Of a stretch of DNA of 64,000 bases, positions 48,706 through 60,238 are shown one piece after another. Every line of letters starts with the position of its first letter. Within the stretch, counting starts at the first letter, position 1. The position numbers were made by a program, and so were the translations under genes. This DNA is from Litorivicinus lipolyticus (GTDB lineage: Bacteria; Pseudomonadota; Gammaproteobacteria; Pseudomonadales; Litorivicinaceae): positions 1,970,001 to 2,034,000 of the forward strand of contig NZ_CP045871.1 of assembly GCF_009650135.1 (NCBI RefSeq), written 5' to 3'. The notes below the pieces were generated by a model. That model did no database searches, was not told the origin of the DNA, and was given only the letters and a program-made list of their open reading frames with translations.

Positions 48706-49593
48706 TTGATTCAAACATTGGCCGATGCTGGCCTCTTTTTACCCCTGGTCACCGTATTGGGCCTATTAATCGGCAGCTTTCTGAATGTCGTCGTGCATCG
48801 ACTGCCGATCATGATGGAAAACGAGTTGCGGCTGGACTGTGAGTGGCTCAGCGCAAAAGATAACGGCCTGCCCGAACCGGACCCGACCGCGCCCACCGGT
48901 CCGATCTTTAACCTATCGAAGCCGCGCTCGCGCTGCCCACAATGCGACACTCAAATTCGCGCGCGCGATAACATCCCGGTGTTGTCGTGGGTGCTATTAA
49001 AAGGCCGTTGCCGGGGCTGCGATCATCCGATCAGTGCGCGCTACCCGATCGTCGAAGCCAGCACCGCAGCGCTGTCGCTGCTGGTGGCCTGGGTGATGGA
49101 GCCCAGCCTTGCCACCATCGCCGCACTGGCACTGGTATGGACGCTGTGGGCACTGACGCTGATTGATGCGGACACCCAATTGCTACCCGATCAATTAACC
49201 TTACCGCTGACCTGGGCGGGATTACTGGTCGCCACCACCGGGGTGTGGCCGGTCAGCCTGACCGACGCCCTGTTTGGCGCGGTCTTTGGGTACCTCAGTC
49301 TGTGGTCCGTGTTTCATTTATTTCGCATCCTAACTGGCAAGCACGGCATGGGCGCGGGTGACTTCAAGCTGTTGGCCGCACTTGGCGCCTGGATGGGCTG
49401 GCAGGTGCTGCCGCTGATCATTGTGCTGTCCAGTTTGGTCGGCGCCGTAGTCGGCATTTCGGCGATTGCCTTGGCCAAAATGGGCGCGCGTGCGCCAATG
49501 GCGTTTGGGCCCTACTTGGCCGGTGCGGGTTTGATCGCCCTGTTGTGGGGCGCACAGTTAATTGACGGTTATAAGGCGGTGGCAGGCTTATGA
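48706..49593 (+). CDS. pilD: Prepilin peptidase / N-methyltransferase PilD
   Basis: Membrane aspartyl protease that cleaves prepilin leaders and N-methylates the new N-terminus; it should process all pilins and pseudopilins of this window. It has 295 residues. The zinc-type cysteines Cys77, Cys80, Cys102 and Cys105 lie in the cytoplasmic domain, and the catalytic aspartates are in LIDAD-LLPD and GAGDFK. The start is TTG with AAGGAG 6 nt upstream. Its stop overlaps coaE (ATGA). Confidence 0.96.
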   Translation: MIQTLADAGLFLPLVTVLGLLIGSFLNVVVHRLPIMMENELRLDCEWLSAKDNGLPEPDPTAPTGPIFNLSKPRSRCPQCDTQIRARDNIPVLSWVLLKGRCRGCDHPISARYPIVEASTAALSLLVAWVMEPSLATIAALALVWTLWALTLIDADTQLLPDQLTLPLTWAGLLVATTGVWPVSLTDALFGAVFGYLSLWSVFHLFRILTGKHGMGAGDFKLLAALGAWMGWQVLPLIIVLSSLVGAVVGISAIALAKMGARAPMAFGPYLAGAGLIALLWGAQLIDGYKAVAGL

Positions 49594-50189
49594 CAGCACT
49601 GGTGGCACTCACCGGCGGGATCGCGTCGGGTAAATCCAGCGCCGCGCGGCGCTTTTCACAGCTGGGTATCCGTGTCACCGACGCCGACGAGGTTGCAGCG
49701 GAGGTATTGGCCGCGGGCAGCCCAGCGCTGGATCAGCTATGCGACGTATTTGGCCAGGCGGTGCTGACGCCCAGCGGTGACTACAACCGCAAGGCCATGC
49801 GCGAATTGGTGTTTGGCGACGAGCGGGCGTTGCAACAACTGAATGCCATCGTCCACCCGGCGGTGCGCGAACGGACCCAGGCGCTGCTGGCCGAGCCGCA
49901 CGATAAGCCGTATCAAATCTGGTCAATCCCGTTGTTGCTGGAAACTGGGCAACAGGGCATCCCGGATCGCATTGTCGTGGTCGACTTGCCCGAGGCCCTG
50001 CAAATCCAGCGCGTGATTGCCCGCGATCATGTGACCGAGGCGTCCGCCCGGCGCACACTGAGCGCCCAGGCCAGTCGTAAAGCGCGATTGGCCGTCGCCG
50101 ATTACGTTATTCACAACGACAGCAGTTTAGAAGCGTTGGATAGCCAAGTAGACTATCTGCACCAAACACTGATGGATGATTTTACGTGA
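49590..50189 (+). CDS. coaE: Dephospho-CoA kinase
   Basis: Last step of coenzyme A synthesis: phosphorylation of the ribose 3'-OH of dephospho-CoA. It has 199 residues, with P-loop GGIASGKS at 9-16 followed by DADEVA and a lid region. It overlaps pilD by 4 bp and yacG by 4 bp (GTGA), the usual pilD-coaE-yacG arrangement. Confidence 0.97.
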   Translation: MTALVALTGGIASGKSSAARRFSQLGIRVTDADEVAAEVLAAGSPALDQLCDVFGQAVLTPSGDYNRKAMRELVFGDERALQQLNAIVHPAVRERTQALLAEPHDKPYQIWSIPLLLETGQQGIPDRIVVVDLPEALQIQRVIARDHVTEASARRTLSAQASRKARLAVADYVIHNDSSLEALDSQVDYLHQTLMDDFT

Positions 50190-50395
50190 ACCCCCAACTG
50201 GTCAAATGCCCTGAGTGCGGCACCTCGTGTCGCTTTGATTCATCCAACCCACACAAGCCATTTTGTTCGGAGCGTTGCAAGCTGTTGGACTTGGGTGGCT
50301 GGGCCAGCGAGTCCTACAAGGTCCCGGGTCCTGCGGCATCGGATGAGTTGATGAGCGATCAGATCGAGGGTGCTGAGTCCAACGAAGACAAATAA
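50186..50395 (+). CDS. yacG: DNA gyrase inhibitor YacG (zinc-binding)
   Basis: Small zinc protein that binds GyrB and inhibits gyrase in E. coli. It has 69 residues with Cys8, Cys11, Cys27 and Cys31 as the zinc ligands (KCPECG and FCSERC) and LLDLGGWA. It starts with GTG overlapping coaE. Its 3' end overlaps the 3' end of mutT on the opposite strand by 37 bp. Confidence 0.95.
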   Translation: MNPQLVKCPECGTSCRFDSSNPHKPFCSERCKLLDLGGWASESYKVPGPAASDELMSDQIEGAESNEDK

Positions 50396-50781
50396 GCGGC
50401 GACAATCGGGCGATTGGCGTCAGGGAATTCAAGTGACGTTAAGTCGGCGGCGTCAAACCACTGCATGGCTTGGCCTTCTAGGCCCCCTGGCTGCCCGGTA
50501 AAGGCGTCAACCACGAACACGTAAAGACGCACCCGCTTATCACCGTAGTCATGCGCCACTTCGATCAGCGAGCGCGCGGTTACGACATTAATGCCGAGTT
50601 CTTCGTTAAGCTCGCGTCGAAGCGCCGCAGCCGGTGCTTCATCGGCTTCGATCTTGCCGCCAGGGAATTCCCACTTGCCGCCCTGATGGGCACTTTGAAG
50701 GCGCCGAGTCAGCAAGACCTGATCGCCGGGACCGGCGATCACGCCCGCGGCCACCGCTATTTCAGGAGCGGTAATCGGCAT
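50359..50781 (-). CDS. mutT: 8-oxo-dGTP diphosphatase MutT
   Basis: Nudix hydrolase that sanitises oxidised dGTP from the nucleotide pool. It has 140 residues. The Nudix box is complete: Gly42, Glu48, Arg56-Glu57, Glu60-Glu61 and Gly63. WEFPGGKIE is typical of MutT. Its start lies 20 bp inside the end of argJ, so it forms secA-argJ-mutT as one transcript. E. coli also has mutT after secA. Confidence 0.95.
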   Translation of the reverse strand: MPITAPEIAVAAGVIAGPGDQVLLTRRLQSAHQGGKWEFPGGKIEADEAPAAALRRELNEELGINVVTARSLIEVAHDYGDKRVRLYVFVVDAFTGQPGGLEGQAMQWFDAADLTSLEFPDANRPIVAAYLSSLDSAPSI

Positions 50782-51934
50782 TGATGCTGACGTAATCGTG
50801 ACTCAAATCGCAGGTCCAAACACAGGCACGGCCGTCGGACTGGCCCAGCTCGATGTAAATTGGAATGTCGGTTTGCGCGAATACCCGGGCGCCATCCGCT
50901 TCGGTGTAGCTGGGATCGACCGCGCCGTCTTTTAACAGCGACACATCGCCAACACGCAATTGGATCTGGCTGACGTCCAGTTCGTCAACCGGGGCACGAC
51001 CAATCGCCGCTAACAAACGACCCCAGTTGGCATCGCTAGCGAACAAGGCAGTTTTTACCAGCGGGCTGTGGGCCACGGTCTTGGCAATCGCATGGGCGTC
51101 GCTGTCGGACTGGGCCCCACTGACGTCGATGGTGACGAACTTGGTCGCGCCCTCGCCGTCGCGCACGATCGCTTGGGCCAATTCCACCATCACATCGGTG
51201 ACGGCATCGGCGAAAGCCGACCACTCAGAATGCGCCGGCGATAGTTCCGGCCCATAACCCGTCGCCGCCAACACACAGGCGTCATTGGTCGAGGTGTCGC
51301 CATCCACCGTGATGCGGTTAAAGCTCAGGTTGGTCGCATCCACCAATAGTTGCTGCAAATCGCCCTCGCCGACGCGCGCGTCGGTGGCAACAAAGCCCAG
51401 CATGGTCGCCATGTTGGGCTGGATCATGCCGCTGCCCTTGCTGATGCCTTCAATCGACACCGTCTCGCCGTCAATGGTGACCGTGCGGGTGACTTGTTTC
51501 GGACGCGTATCGGTGGTCAATATCGCCGCGGCGGCGTCCGCCCAATGATCCGCGCCCAGCGCACGCACCGCAGCGTCGATGCCCGGCTCAATCAGATCCA
51601 TCGGCAAACGCGCACCAATCACGCCGGTCGAAAACGGCAACACCTGGTTGACGTCCAGTCCAAGCTGATCCGCCGCCATGGCACAGCAGCTCACGGCATC
51701 ATCCATGCCCAGCTGACCGGTCCCGGCGTTCGCGCTTTTGGTGTTGACCAGCCACGCACGTGGCGCACCGACCAAATGATCACGGGCCACGTGCACCGGT
51801 GCCGCACAAAAGGCATTCAGCGTGAACACGCCGGCCATGCTGACGCCCTCGTCGAATACAAACAGCGCCAAATCTTGGCGCGGTTTACCGTATAGATTGG
51901 CGCTAACACCCGCCACGCGTACCCCACGAATCAT
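50762..51934 (-). CDS. argJ: Bifunctional glutamate N-acetyltransferase / ornithine acetyltransferase
   Basis: Recycles the acetyl group in arginine synthesis, transferring it from N-acetylornithine to glutamate, and may also use acetyl-CoA. It has 390 residues. The self-cleavage site is between Ala176 and Thr177 in NMATML; the new N-terminal Thr is the nucleophile. KGSGMI precedes it. The ribosome site GAGGA overlaps the secA stop 12 bp upstream. The order secA-argJ-mutT agrees with Pseudomonas. Confidence 0.97.
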   Translation of the reverse strand: MIRGVRVAGVSANLYGKPRQDLALFVFDEGVSMAGVFTLNAFCAAPVHVARDHLVGAPRAWLVNTKSANAGTGQLGMDDAVSCCAMAADQLGLDVNQVLPFSTGVIGARLPMDLIEPGIDAAVRALGADHWADAAAAILTTDTRPKQVTRTVTIDGETVSIEGISKGSGMIQPNMATMLGFVATDARVGEGDLQQLLVDATNLSFNRITVDGDTSTNDACVLAATGYGPELSPAHSEWSAFADAVTDVMVELAQAIVRDGEGATKFVTIDVSGAQSDSDAHAIAKTVAHSPLVKTALFASDANWGRLLAAIGRAPVDELDVSQIQLRVGDVSLLKDGAVDPSYTEADGARVFAQTDIPIYIELGQSDGRACVWTCDLSHDYVSINADYRS

Positions 51935-51946
51935 TCGATTAATTCC

Positions 51947-54628
<2,682 letters not shown>

Positions 54629-54667
54629 TCGATGTCCTTAAGTGGGGCGTAGTAAATCCGACGCGGC

Positions 54668-54697
54668 AGTATAGCGCCGAAGCGACATACCCGTCAT
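54668..54697 (-). promoter_or_regulatory. Candidate sigma-70 promoter of secA
   Basis: On the minus strand ATGACG (54692-54697), an 18-bp spacer, and TATACT (54668-54673), five of six at the -10. The -35 box overlaps the putative dciA start codon on the other strand. Confidence 0.4.
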
Positions 54698-55124
54698 GCT
54701 ATTGGTTATGGATGATTTCAAGGGTCCGCGCGACTTAAATCAGCTCACCCGCGTCACCGGCGCCGCCCAACTGATGATGGCGGCGGCGCGACTGGAGCGG
54801 CTGAACCGGCTATTGCGACCGCACTTGGCGGCGCATTTGCGCGACTGCGTGCGTGTCGGCGCCATGACAGAGTCGATGCTGACGCTGGTCTTGTACGACC
54901 GCGCCTACGCCACCGAAACCCGCTTTAGCGCACCACAGTTGCTGGCGTCGCTGGGCAACACCCCGGAATTTCGCGGACTGCGCAATATTCAATGGAAGCA
55001 GGCACGCCAGACCCAGCCCATCAAACACCATGCCGAGACGATCACGCCGCAACCGGCGATGGACATTGAGGATTGGTTAGTGCGTGCGCAGGCGCGCGGG
55101 AATCACAATTCCAGCGAGGGCTGA
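54696..55124 (+). CDS. dciA: DciA-like (DUF721) helicase-loading factor
   Basis: A 142-residue protein with the DUF721 core: LLRPHLAAHLRDCVRVGAM, LTLVLYDRAYATETRFSAPQLL and a final LRNIQWK strand. DciA is the ancestral bacterial factor that assists DnaB helicase loading at the origin where DnaC/DnaI are absent. The place beside secA and lpxC is where DUF721 occurs in Pseudomonas. An ATG at 54708 is an alternative start; neither has a clear ribosome site. Its end overlaps lpxC by 22 bp. Confidence 0.85.
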   Translation: MLLVMDDFKGPRDLNQLTRVTGAAQLMMAAARLERLNRLLRPHLAAHLRDCVRVGAMTESMLTLVLYDRAYATETRFSAPQLLASLGNTPEFRGLRNIQWKQARQTQPIKHHAETITPQPAMDIEDWLVRAQARGNHNSSEG

Positions 55125-56011
55125 TCAAAACTGATCGGGCAGTCCGCTTCATTAAGGGTTTCGATGCGCCACGAATCCGGCGAATCCAACAGCGCGCGGA
55201 CCAAATCGTTGTTCAAACCGTGGCCCGACTTTTTCGCGACCATTTCGCCGATAATGGCGTGCCCGGCCAGCGACAGGTCACCAATGGCATCCAACACCTT
55301 GTGTTTGACGAACTCGTCTTGGTAGCGCAACCCGCCTTCGTTCAAAATTCCGTCCTCGCCCAAGACAATAGCGTTTTGGGTACTGCCGCCTTTGGCCAAG
55401 TCGTTGTTGCGCAGAAATTCAATGTCACGCACGAACCCGTAGGTGCGCGCGCGGCTGATTTCACGGATGAAACTCGAGGTCGACACGTCCATGCTGACAC
55501 TTTGCATGTTTTTCGGAATCGAGGGGTGGTCGTATTCAATGTCAAAGGTAATGCGGTAACCGTCAAAGGGCTGGAGCCGGGCAAACTTGTCAGGCTGGCG
55601 AACTTCGATCGGTTTTAGAATTCGGATGAATTTTTTTGGGCTGGTTTGAATGCGGATACCGGCCGACTGCATCAAAAATACAAAGGGCGCGGCACTGCCA
55701 TCCATAATCGGCAGCTCGGGACGATTCACGTCGACCCATAAATTATCAATGCCCAGGGCACTGACGGCACTTAAGAAGTGCTCGACCGTCGATATCGACG
55801 AGGCACCTTGACCCAGGCGTGTGGCCATTTGCGTGTCGGTGACCGACAGCGCATGGGCCGGAACACTGACCACCGGATCCAGATCAACACGGCGAAATAC
55901 AATCCCCGTGTCGTCCGGCGCGGGCCGAAGCGTCAGATAGACTTTTTCACCGGAATGCAGTCCGACGCCCGTGGCGCGGATAACGTTTCCCAGTGTTCGT
56001 TGTCTAATCAT
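55103..56011 (-). CDS. lpxC: UDP-3-O-acyl-N-acetylglucosamine deacetylase LpxC
   Basis: Committed Zn-dependent step of lipid A synthesis. It has 302 residues with zinc ligands His78 (TVEHFLSA) and His/Asp in KHKVLDAIGD near residue 236-242, and TGVGLHSGEKV near the N-terminus. It follows ftsZ after 121 bp that contain a hairpin, so its level may be partly uncoupled from the division genes. Confidence 0.97.
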   Translation of the reverse strand: MIRQRTLGNVIRATGVGLHSGEKVYLTLRPAPDDTGIVFRRVDLDPVVSVPAHALSVTDTQMATRLGQGASSISTVEHFLSAVSALGIDNLWVDVNRPELPIMDGSAAPFVFLMQSAGIRIQTSPKKFIRILKPIEVRQPDKFARLQPFDGYRITFDIEYDHPSIPKNMQSVSMDVSTSSFIREISRARTYGFVRDIEFLRNNDLAKGGSTQNAIVLGEDGILNEGGLRYQDEFVKHKVLDAIGDLSLAGHAIIGEMVAKKSGHGLNNDLVRALLDSPDSWRIETLNEADCPISFDQPSLEL

Positions 56012-56079
56012 GGCCCGTCCGGTGCAGTGTTCTGGCTCAAGTCTAGCATTCAGCTCATCGGTCTATCGAGCCGAAACAA

Positions 56080-56102
56080 CTTGCCGGTAGCCAGCCGGCA
56101 AG
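56080..56102 (-). terminator. Hairpin between ftsZ and lpxC (possible weak terminator)
   Basis: CTTGCCGG and CCGGCAAG form an 8-bp stem with a 7-nt loop, followed on the minus strand by TTGTTT, a poor U tract. It lies about 30 bp past the ftsZ stop and may only partly stop transcription before lpxC. Confidence 0.5.
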
Positions 56103-56132
56103 AAAAACAGCAGTTATTGCGAAACCCGTCGA

Positions 56133-57287
56133 CTAGTCGGCTTGGCGGCGCAAAAAGGTCGGTACGTCCAATGACGCGCCTGCACCCGCGCCTGAGCTGG
56201 TGTTGCTAGTTGCAGCGACCGGGGCTTGGGGACGCAAGATACCCGGCATCGACAAACCACCGTTGGCGACCATTTGCTGGGGCTGGGCCTGCTCTTGAAT
56301 TCCGCCTTGAACGACCTCGAGTTCAGCACGGCTGTCCAAGCCCGTTGCCACCACCGTCACGCTCAATTCGTCACCCATGTTGTCGTCAATCACAGTGCCA
56401 ATCACGACCGCGGCATTTTCGTCAGCTATGTCGTCGATCATGTCGCCGATCGTGGTGTATTCGCCCAAGCCGAAGCTGGAGCTGGCGGTGATATTGACCA
56501 AAATACCGCGCGCACCTTTGAGGTCGATTTCTTCGAGCAGCGGGTAGCGAATGGCTTTTTCGGTCGCTTCGATGGCGCGATCCGGGCCGGACGCAGTGCC
56601 GGTGCCCATCATGGCTTGGCCCATGGCGCTCATCACGGTGCGCACGTCGGCAAAGTCGACGTTGATAATGCCGCGCTTAACAATCAGGTCAGCAATCCCA
56701 CGAACCGCACCGTTCAACACGTTGTTGGCTTCGTCAAAGGCCTGCATCAAGGTCGCGTCGCTGCCCAGTACCGGCAACAGCTTTTCGTTTGGGATAATAA
56801 TCAGTGAATCGACGTTCTTTTCCAGCGCCTTGATGCCTTCTTCGGCGACGCGCATACGGCGGCGACCTTCAAAGCTAAACGGTTTGGTCACCACGGCGAC
56901 GGTCAAAATACCCATCTCACGCGCCACTTCGGCAACCACGGGAGCGGCACCGGTGCCGGTACCACCACCCATGCCGGCGGTAATAAACAGCATGTCCGAG
57001 CCCTGGATCGCCTCGGCAATAGTTTCACGGTCTTCCATCGCCGCATTGCGGCCGACTTCGGGGTTGGCACCGGCACCCAAACCGCGGGTTACATTCGGGC
57101 CCAACTGCAATGTGGTGTTAGCGGACGCGTCATTGAGCGCCTGGCTGTCGGTGTTGGCGATAACAAATTCGACGCCGTCGACGTCAGCTCGGGTCATGTG
57201 CGAGATGGCATTGCCACCACCGCCGCCGACTCCGATGACTTTAATAACGGCGCTGTTACCCGCTGTTTCTGCTAGATCAAAATTCAT
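56133..57287 (-). CDS. ftsZ: Cell division GTPase FtsZ
   Basis: Tubulin homologue forming the division ring. It has 384 residues: tubulin signature GGGTGTG at 107-113, GTPase and C-terminal domains to about 315, a flexible linker rich in Ala/Gln, and the conserved C-terminal peptide DVPTFLRRQAD that binds FtsA and ZipA. AGG lies 8 nt before the ATG, and the gene starts 18 bp after ftsA. Confidence 0.98.
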   Translation of the reverse strand: MNFDLAETAGNSAVIKVIGVGGGGGNAISHMTRADVDGVEFVIANTDSQALNDASANTTLQLGPNVTRGLGAGANPEVGRNAAMEDRETIAEAIQGSDMLFITAGMGGGTGTGAAPVVAEVAREMGILTVAVVTKPFSFEGRRRMRVAEEGIKALEKNVDSLIIIPNEKLLPVLGSDATLMQAFDEANNVLNGAVRGIADLIVKRGIINVDFADVRTVMSAMGQAMMGTGTASGPDRAIEATEKAIRYPLLEEIDLKGARGILVNITASSSFGLGEYTTIGDMIDDIADENAAVVIGTVIDDNMGDELSVTVVATGLDSRAELEVVQGGIQEQAQPQQMVANGGLSMPGILRPQAPVAATSNTSSGAGAGASLDVPTFLRRQAD

Positions 57288-57305
57288 GGCTGTTACCTGC
57301 TGTTG

Positions 57306-58541
57306 TTAAAATTGTTTAAAGAGCTTTTTCAGCGATGCGCCGATGCCACTCCATCCCTCACCCTGACGTGAACGCTGACGACGCCCACCTTCAGAATCTT
57401 GTGTGCTGGCATGCAATGCCAACCCCGCCAACCCGGCCATTCCCGGGTCGGACAAAAACTTTGCGTCGGCCGCCAGGCCCTGGATCTGACCCAATCGAAC
57501 CGGCAGCCCCAGAATGCTTTTGGCCAGCGGCGCAATCCGCTCCAGCCGCGCCGTGCCGCCGGTCAGTACGACCCCGGCACCAAGCACTTCGCCAAGCCCG
57601 CTGGCGCTGATTTGCTCGCCGACCATTTCCAAAATTTCGCGCACGCGCGGCTGCATGTAATCGACCACCAAACGGCGCGACCAGTCCGCGGACTGGGTGC
57701 CGTCCACGCGGCGCACGGGAATGGGCTCTTCCATCCGCGCCGCATCGATGTCCGGATCCAAATACGCCGTGCCGAACTCGCATTTGATGCGTTCCGCGTC
57801 CGGCGCCGAGATGTGCGCAGCGACCGCCAAATCTTTGGTCAGGTGCTCGCCGGCGACCGGCAATACCGCCATGTAACGCAGCGCGCCTTCTTTGAACACG
57901 GCGACGTCCGTGGTGCCGCCACCGATGTCTACCAGGCACACCCCAAGGTCCTTGTCCGCGTCAGACAAACAGGCCGCCGCGGCGGCCAGGCCGCTGGGCA
58001 ACAATTGGTCGCACTCGACGCCGGCGCCGGTCAGGCATTTTTTCAGGTTGCGCGCAGTCGCTTGTGACCCAGTCACCAGCGTCACATTGGCCGCCAAACG
58101 CACACCACTCATGCCCACGGGCACCAAAATTCCGGCCTGGCCGTCGATCAAGAATTGGCGCGGCACGACCTTGACCACGGTCTGGCCGGGCGGCAGCACA
58201 ATGGCGCGGGCGGCGTCGTATACACGCTCGACGTCAATCGGGGTGATTTCGTCACCGCTGACCGGGACCGCGCCTTCGCTGTCGTGGGTCGCCAAGTGCG
58301 AGCCCCCTAGGTTGCAGGTGACCGACGAGATGCGGCACTGGCCCATTTCAGCGCATTGGTTGATGGCGCGCTCGATAGCACGGGTGGCGGCCTCAATATC
58401 GACCACCATTGAACGTGAAATGCCTTTGGACGGCGCGTTGCCCAGCCCCAACACTTCGGGTTGTTCACCGTGGCTGACGCCGACCACCAAAGCGCGTACG
58501 CGATGACTGCCGACGTCCAGCGCGACCACCAGCTTATCCAT
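57306..58541 (-). CDS. ftsA: Cell division protein FtsA
   Basis: Actin-like ATPase that tethers FtsZ to the membrane. It has 411 residues from MDKLVVALDVG at 58541, chosen because GAGGAG lies 7 nt upstream; the frame is open a further 33 bp. The phosphate-binding motif VDIGGGTTDVAVF lies near residue 205, and the C-terminal amphipathic helix (SLKKLFKQF at the very end) is the membrane-targeting sequence. The start overlaps the ftsQ stop by 8 bp. Confidence 0.97.
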   Translation of the reverse strand: MDKLVVALDVGSHRVRALVVGVSHGEQPEVLGLGNAPSKGISRSMVVDIEAATRAIERAINQCAEMGQCRISSVTCNLGGSHLATHDSEGAVPVSGDEITPIDVERVYDAARAIVLPPGQTVVKVVPRQFLIDGQAGILVPVGMSGVRLAANVTLVTGSQATARNLKKCLTGAGVECDQLLPSGLAAAAACLSDADKDLGVCLVDIGGGTTDVAVFKEGALRYMAVLPVAGEHLTKDLAVAAHISAPDAERIKCEFGTAYLDPDIDAARMEEPIPVRRVDGTQSADWSRRLVVDYMQPRVREILEMVGEQISASGLGEVLGAGVVLTGGTARLERIAPLAKSILGLPVRLGQIQGLAADAKFLSDPGMAGLAGLALHASTQDSEGGRRQRSRQGEGWSGIGASLKKLFKQF

Positions 58542-59361
58542 CGTTTGACTCCTCAAAACCCAGGCTGACGCCATTGGGGTAACGCAAATCGACCCGAACC
58601 AAGTTCGGTGTTTGGGCCAGCTTTAACTGCCAGGCTTGATCAAAACGGGTCAAGCGACCCTCCAAATCCATACGCCCCAGCTGGATGTCCAAGCCGCCGA
58701 CGGTGTGCAGACGCCAGCCACGGTCAACATCAAACTCGACCCCATCTAATTCCAAACCGCTTTGGGCCATGCGCTCGGCCCACAGCTGAAAGCGCTCAAA
58801 CACATCGCGTTGCATGCCACGCGGGCCCGCTAGGTCAGGCAAGGCCATCAGCGGCGCGCGGGCCGGCTCAAACAAATCGCCCTGCATGCCCAAAAACTGG
58901 TCGCTATTCCAGCGCGCCACGGGGCGCTGCTCGATCACTTCGATACGCAGCGCGTGCGGCCATACCCGGCGCACCCGCACCTCGGCAATCCAGGGTTGGG
59001 CGCTGAGCTGGCGCTGAATCTGTGACAAGTCGCTGCTGGCACGTGCATTGACCAGCAAATCGTCCAGCCGGCGCTGAACATCGCCCGGTCGCAGGTGGAC
59101 AAAGTCGCCCTCGACTTCGACCCGCTCGATCACAAAGTCACCGAGTAATCGCTCGCTCGCCATGACCACACCTGCGCCGCTGATGGCGGCACACAGACAC
59201 AGCACCAGGCCCCAGGCGCTGGTCAAACTAGGCACTGCCAGCCGCGGCAGCCGCAGCCAAGCCGGACGTGACAAACGCGTCCACAACCGTTGACGGATGG
59301 GCTGGGCGCCGCGGCGCGTGCGGTTGCGCGGCTTAACCACGTGATTCACCGACTGCATCAT
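58534..59361 (-). CDS. ftsQ: Cell division protein FtsQ
   Basis: Bitopic protein that links early and late divisome members and binds FtsB and FtsL. It has 275 residues: basic cytoplasmic tail (1-45), one membrane helix (about 50-70), then a POTRA domain (about 75-145, beginning FVIERVEVEGDF) and a beta domain. It overlaps the end of ddlB by 29 bp and the start of ftsA by 8 bp. Confidence 0.95.
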   Translation of the reverse strand: MMQSVNHVVKPRNRTRRGAQPIRQRLWTRLSRPAWLRLPRLAVPSLTSAWGLVLCLCAAISGAGVVMASERLLGDFVIERVEVEGDFVHLRPGDVQRRLDDLLVNARASSDLSQIQRQLSAQPWIAEVRVRRVWPHALRIEVIEQRPVARWNSDQFLGMQGDLFEPARAPLMALPDLAGPRGMQRDVFERFQLWAERMAQSGLELDGVEFDVDRGWRLHTVGGLDIQLGRMDLEGRLTRFDQAWQLKLAQTPNLVRVDLRYPNGVSLGFEESNDG

Positions 59362-60238
59362 TTAAAAGTTGCAGGCAAAGATCGTCGAAACTCAGCCCGA
59401 CCGCCGCCGCCGCTTTGGGCACCAGCGAGGTCGGTGTCATCCCCGGCACGGTATTCACTTCCAGGGCGACAAAACCGGTCTCGCCTTGGATAAAATCAAC
59501 ACGGCTCCAGCCGCTGCATCCGAGCGCGTCGTGCGCGCGCAGCGCCAGCGACTGCAGGTAGGATTCGTCGTCGTCCGATAGCCCGCACGGGATGTGGTAC
59601 TGGGTATCGCCGGTCTCGTACTTGGCCGCGTAGTCATACACGCCGCCCTGGGCTTGGATACGGATCACCGGTAAAGCCACACCGCGGACCACGGCACAGG
59701 TGAATTCCGGGCCGTCGACAAAATGCTCGGCCATGACCGCGCCAAATTCGCGGGCCTGGGCAAAGGCTGCCGCGACCTGATCGCTGGAGTGGCAAATGAA
59801 GTTACCGACGCTCGAGCCTTCCGCGTTCGGTTTGACCATCACGCGCGGACCGAGCGCGTCATACACAGCGCCGGCTTGGTCGGCCGAGGTCATGATCTGG
59901 CTATCGGCGATCGGGATTCCGGCGGCGGCGAACAGCTGTTTACTGCGCTGTTTGTCCATCGCCAGGGCGCAGGCCGCGGGGCCGGAGCCGGTGTAGGGTA
60001 CCGCCATCAAGTCCAGCACCGCTTGAATGCGGCCGTCTTCACCGGCGCCTCCGTGCAGCACAACAAAGGCGGCATCGAACGGCTCGGATAACAGGGTGGC
60101 AATCGGGTCGCGGTCCGGATCCATGGCGAAGGCATCGATGCCCTGACGCAACAAAGCTGCAAGGACGGGTTGCCCGCTCGCCACTGACACAGCGCGTTCG
60201 CTGCTGTTGCCGCCAAATAAGACCGCGACCCGAGTCAT
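59333..60238 (-). CDS. ddlB: D-alanine--D-alanine ligase
   Basis: ATP-grasp enzyme that makes the D-Ala-D-Ala end of the wall peptide. It has 301 residues with HGGAGEDG near 60, the ATP-grasp [10 protein letters not shown] near 138-147, and [13 protein letters not shown] near 265. It overlaps murC (ATGA). In this cluster no murB lies between murC and ddlB, as in E. coli and Pseudomonas. Confidence 0.97.
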   Translation of the reverse strand: MTRVAVLFGGNSSERAVSVASGQPVLAALLRQGIDAFAMDPDRDPIATLLSEPFDAAFVVLHGGAGEDGRIQAVLDLMAVPYTGSGPAACALAMDKQRSKQLFAAAGIPIADSQIMTSADQAGAVYDALGPRVMVKPNAEGSSVGNFICHSSDQVAAAFAQAREFGAVMAEHFVDGPEFTCAVVRGVALPVIRIQAQGGVYDYAAKYETGDTQYHIPCGLSDDDESYLQSLALRAHDALGCSGWSRVDFIQGETGFVALEVNTVPGMTPTSLVPKAAAAVGLSFDDLCLQLLNDAVGESRG

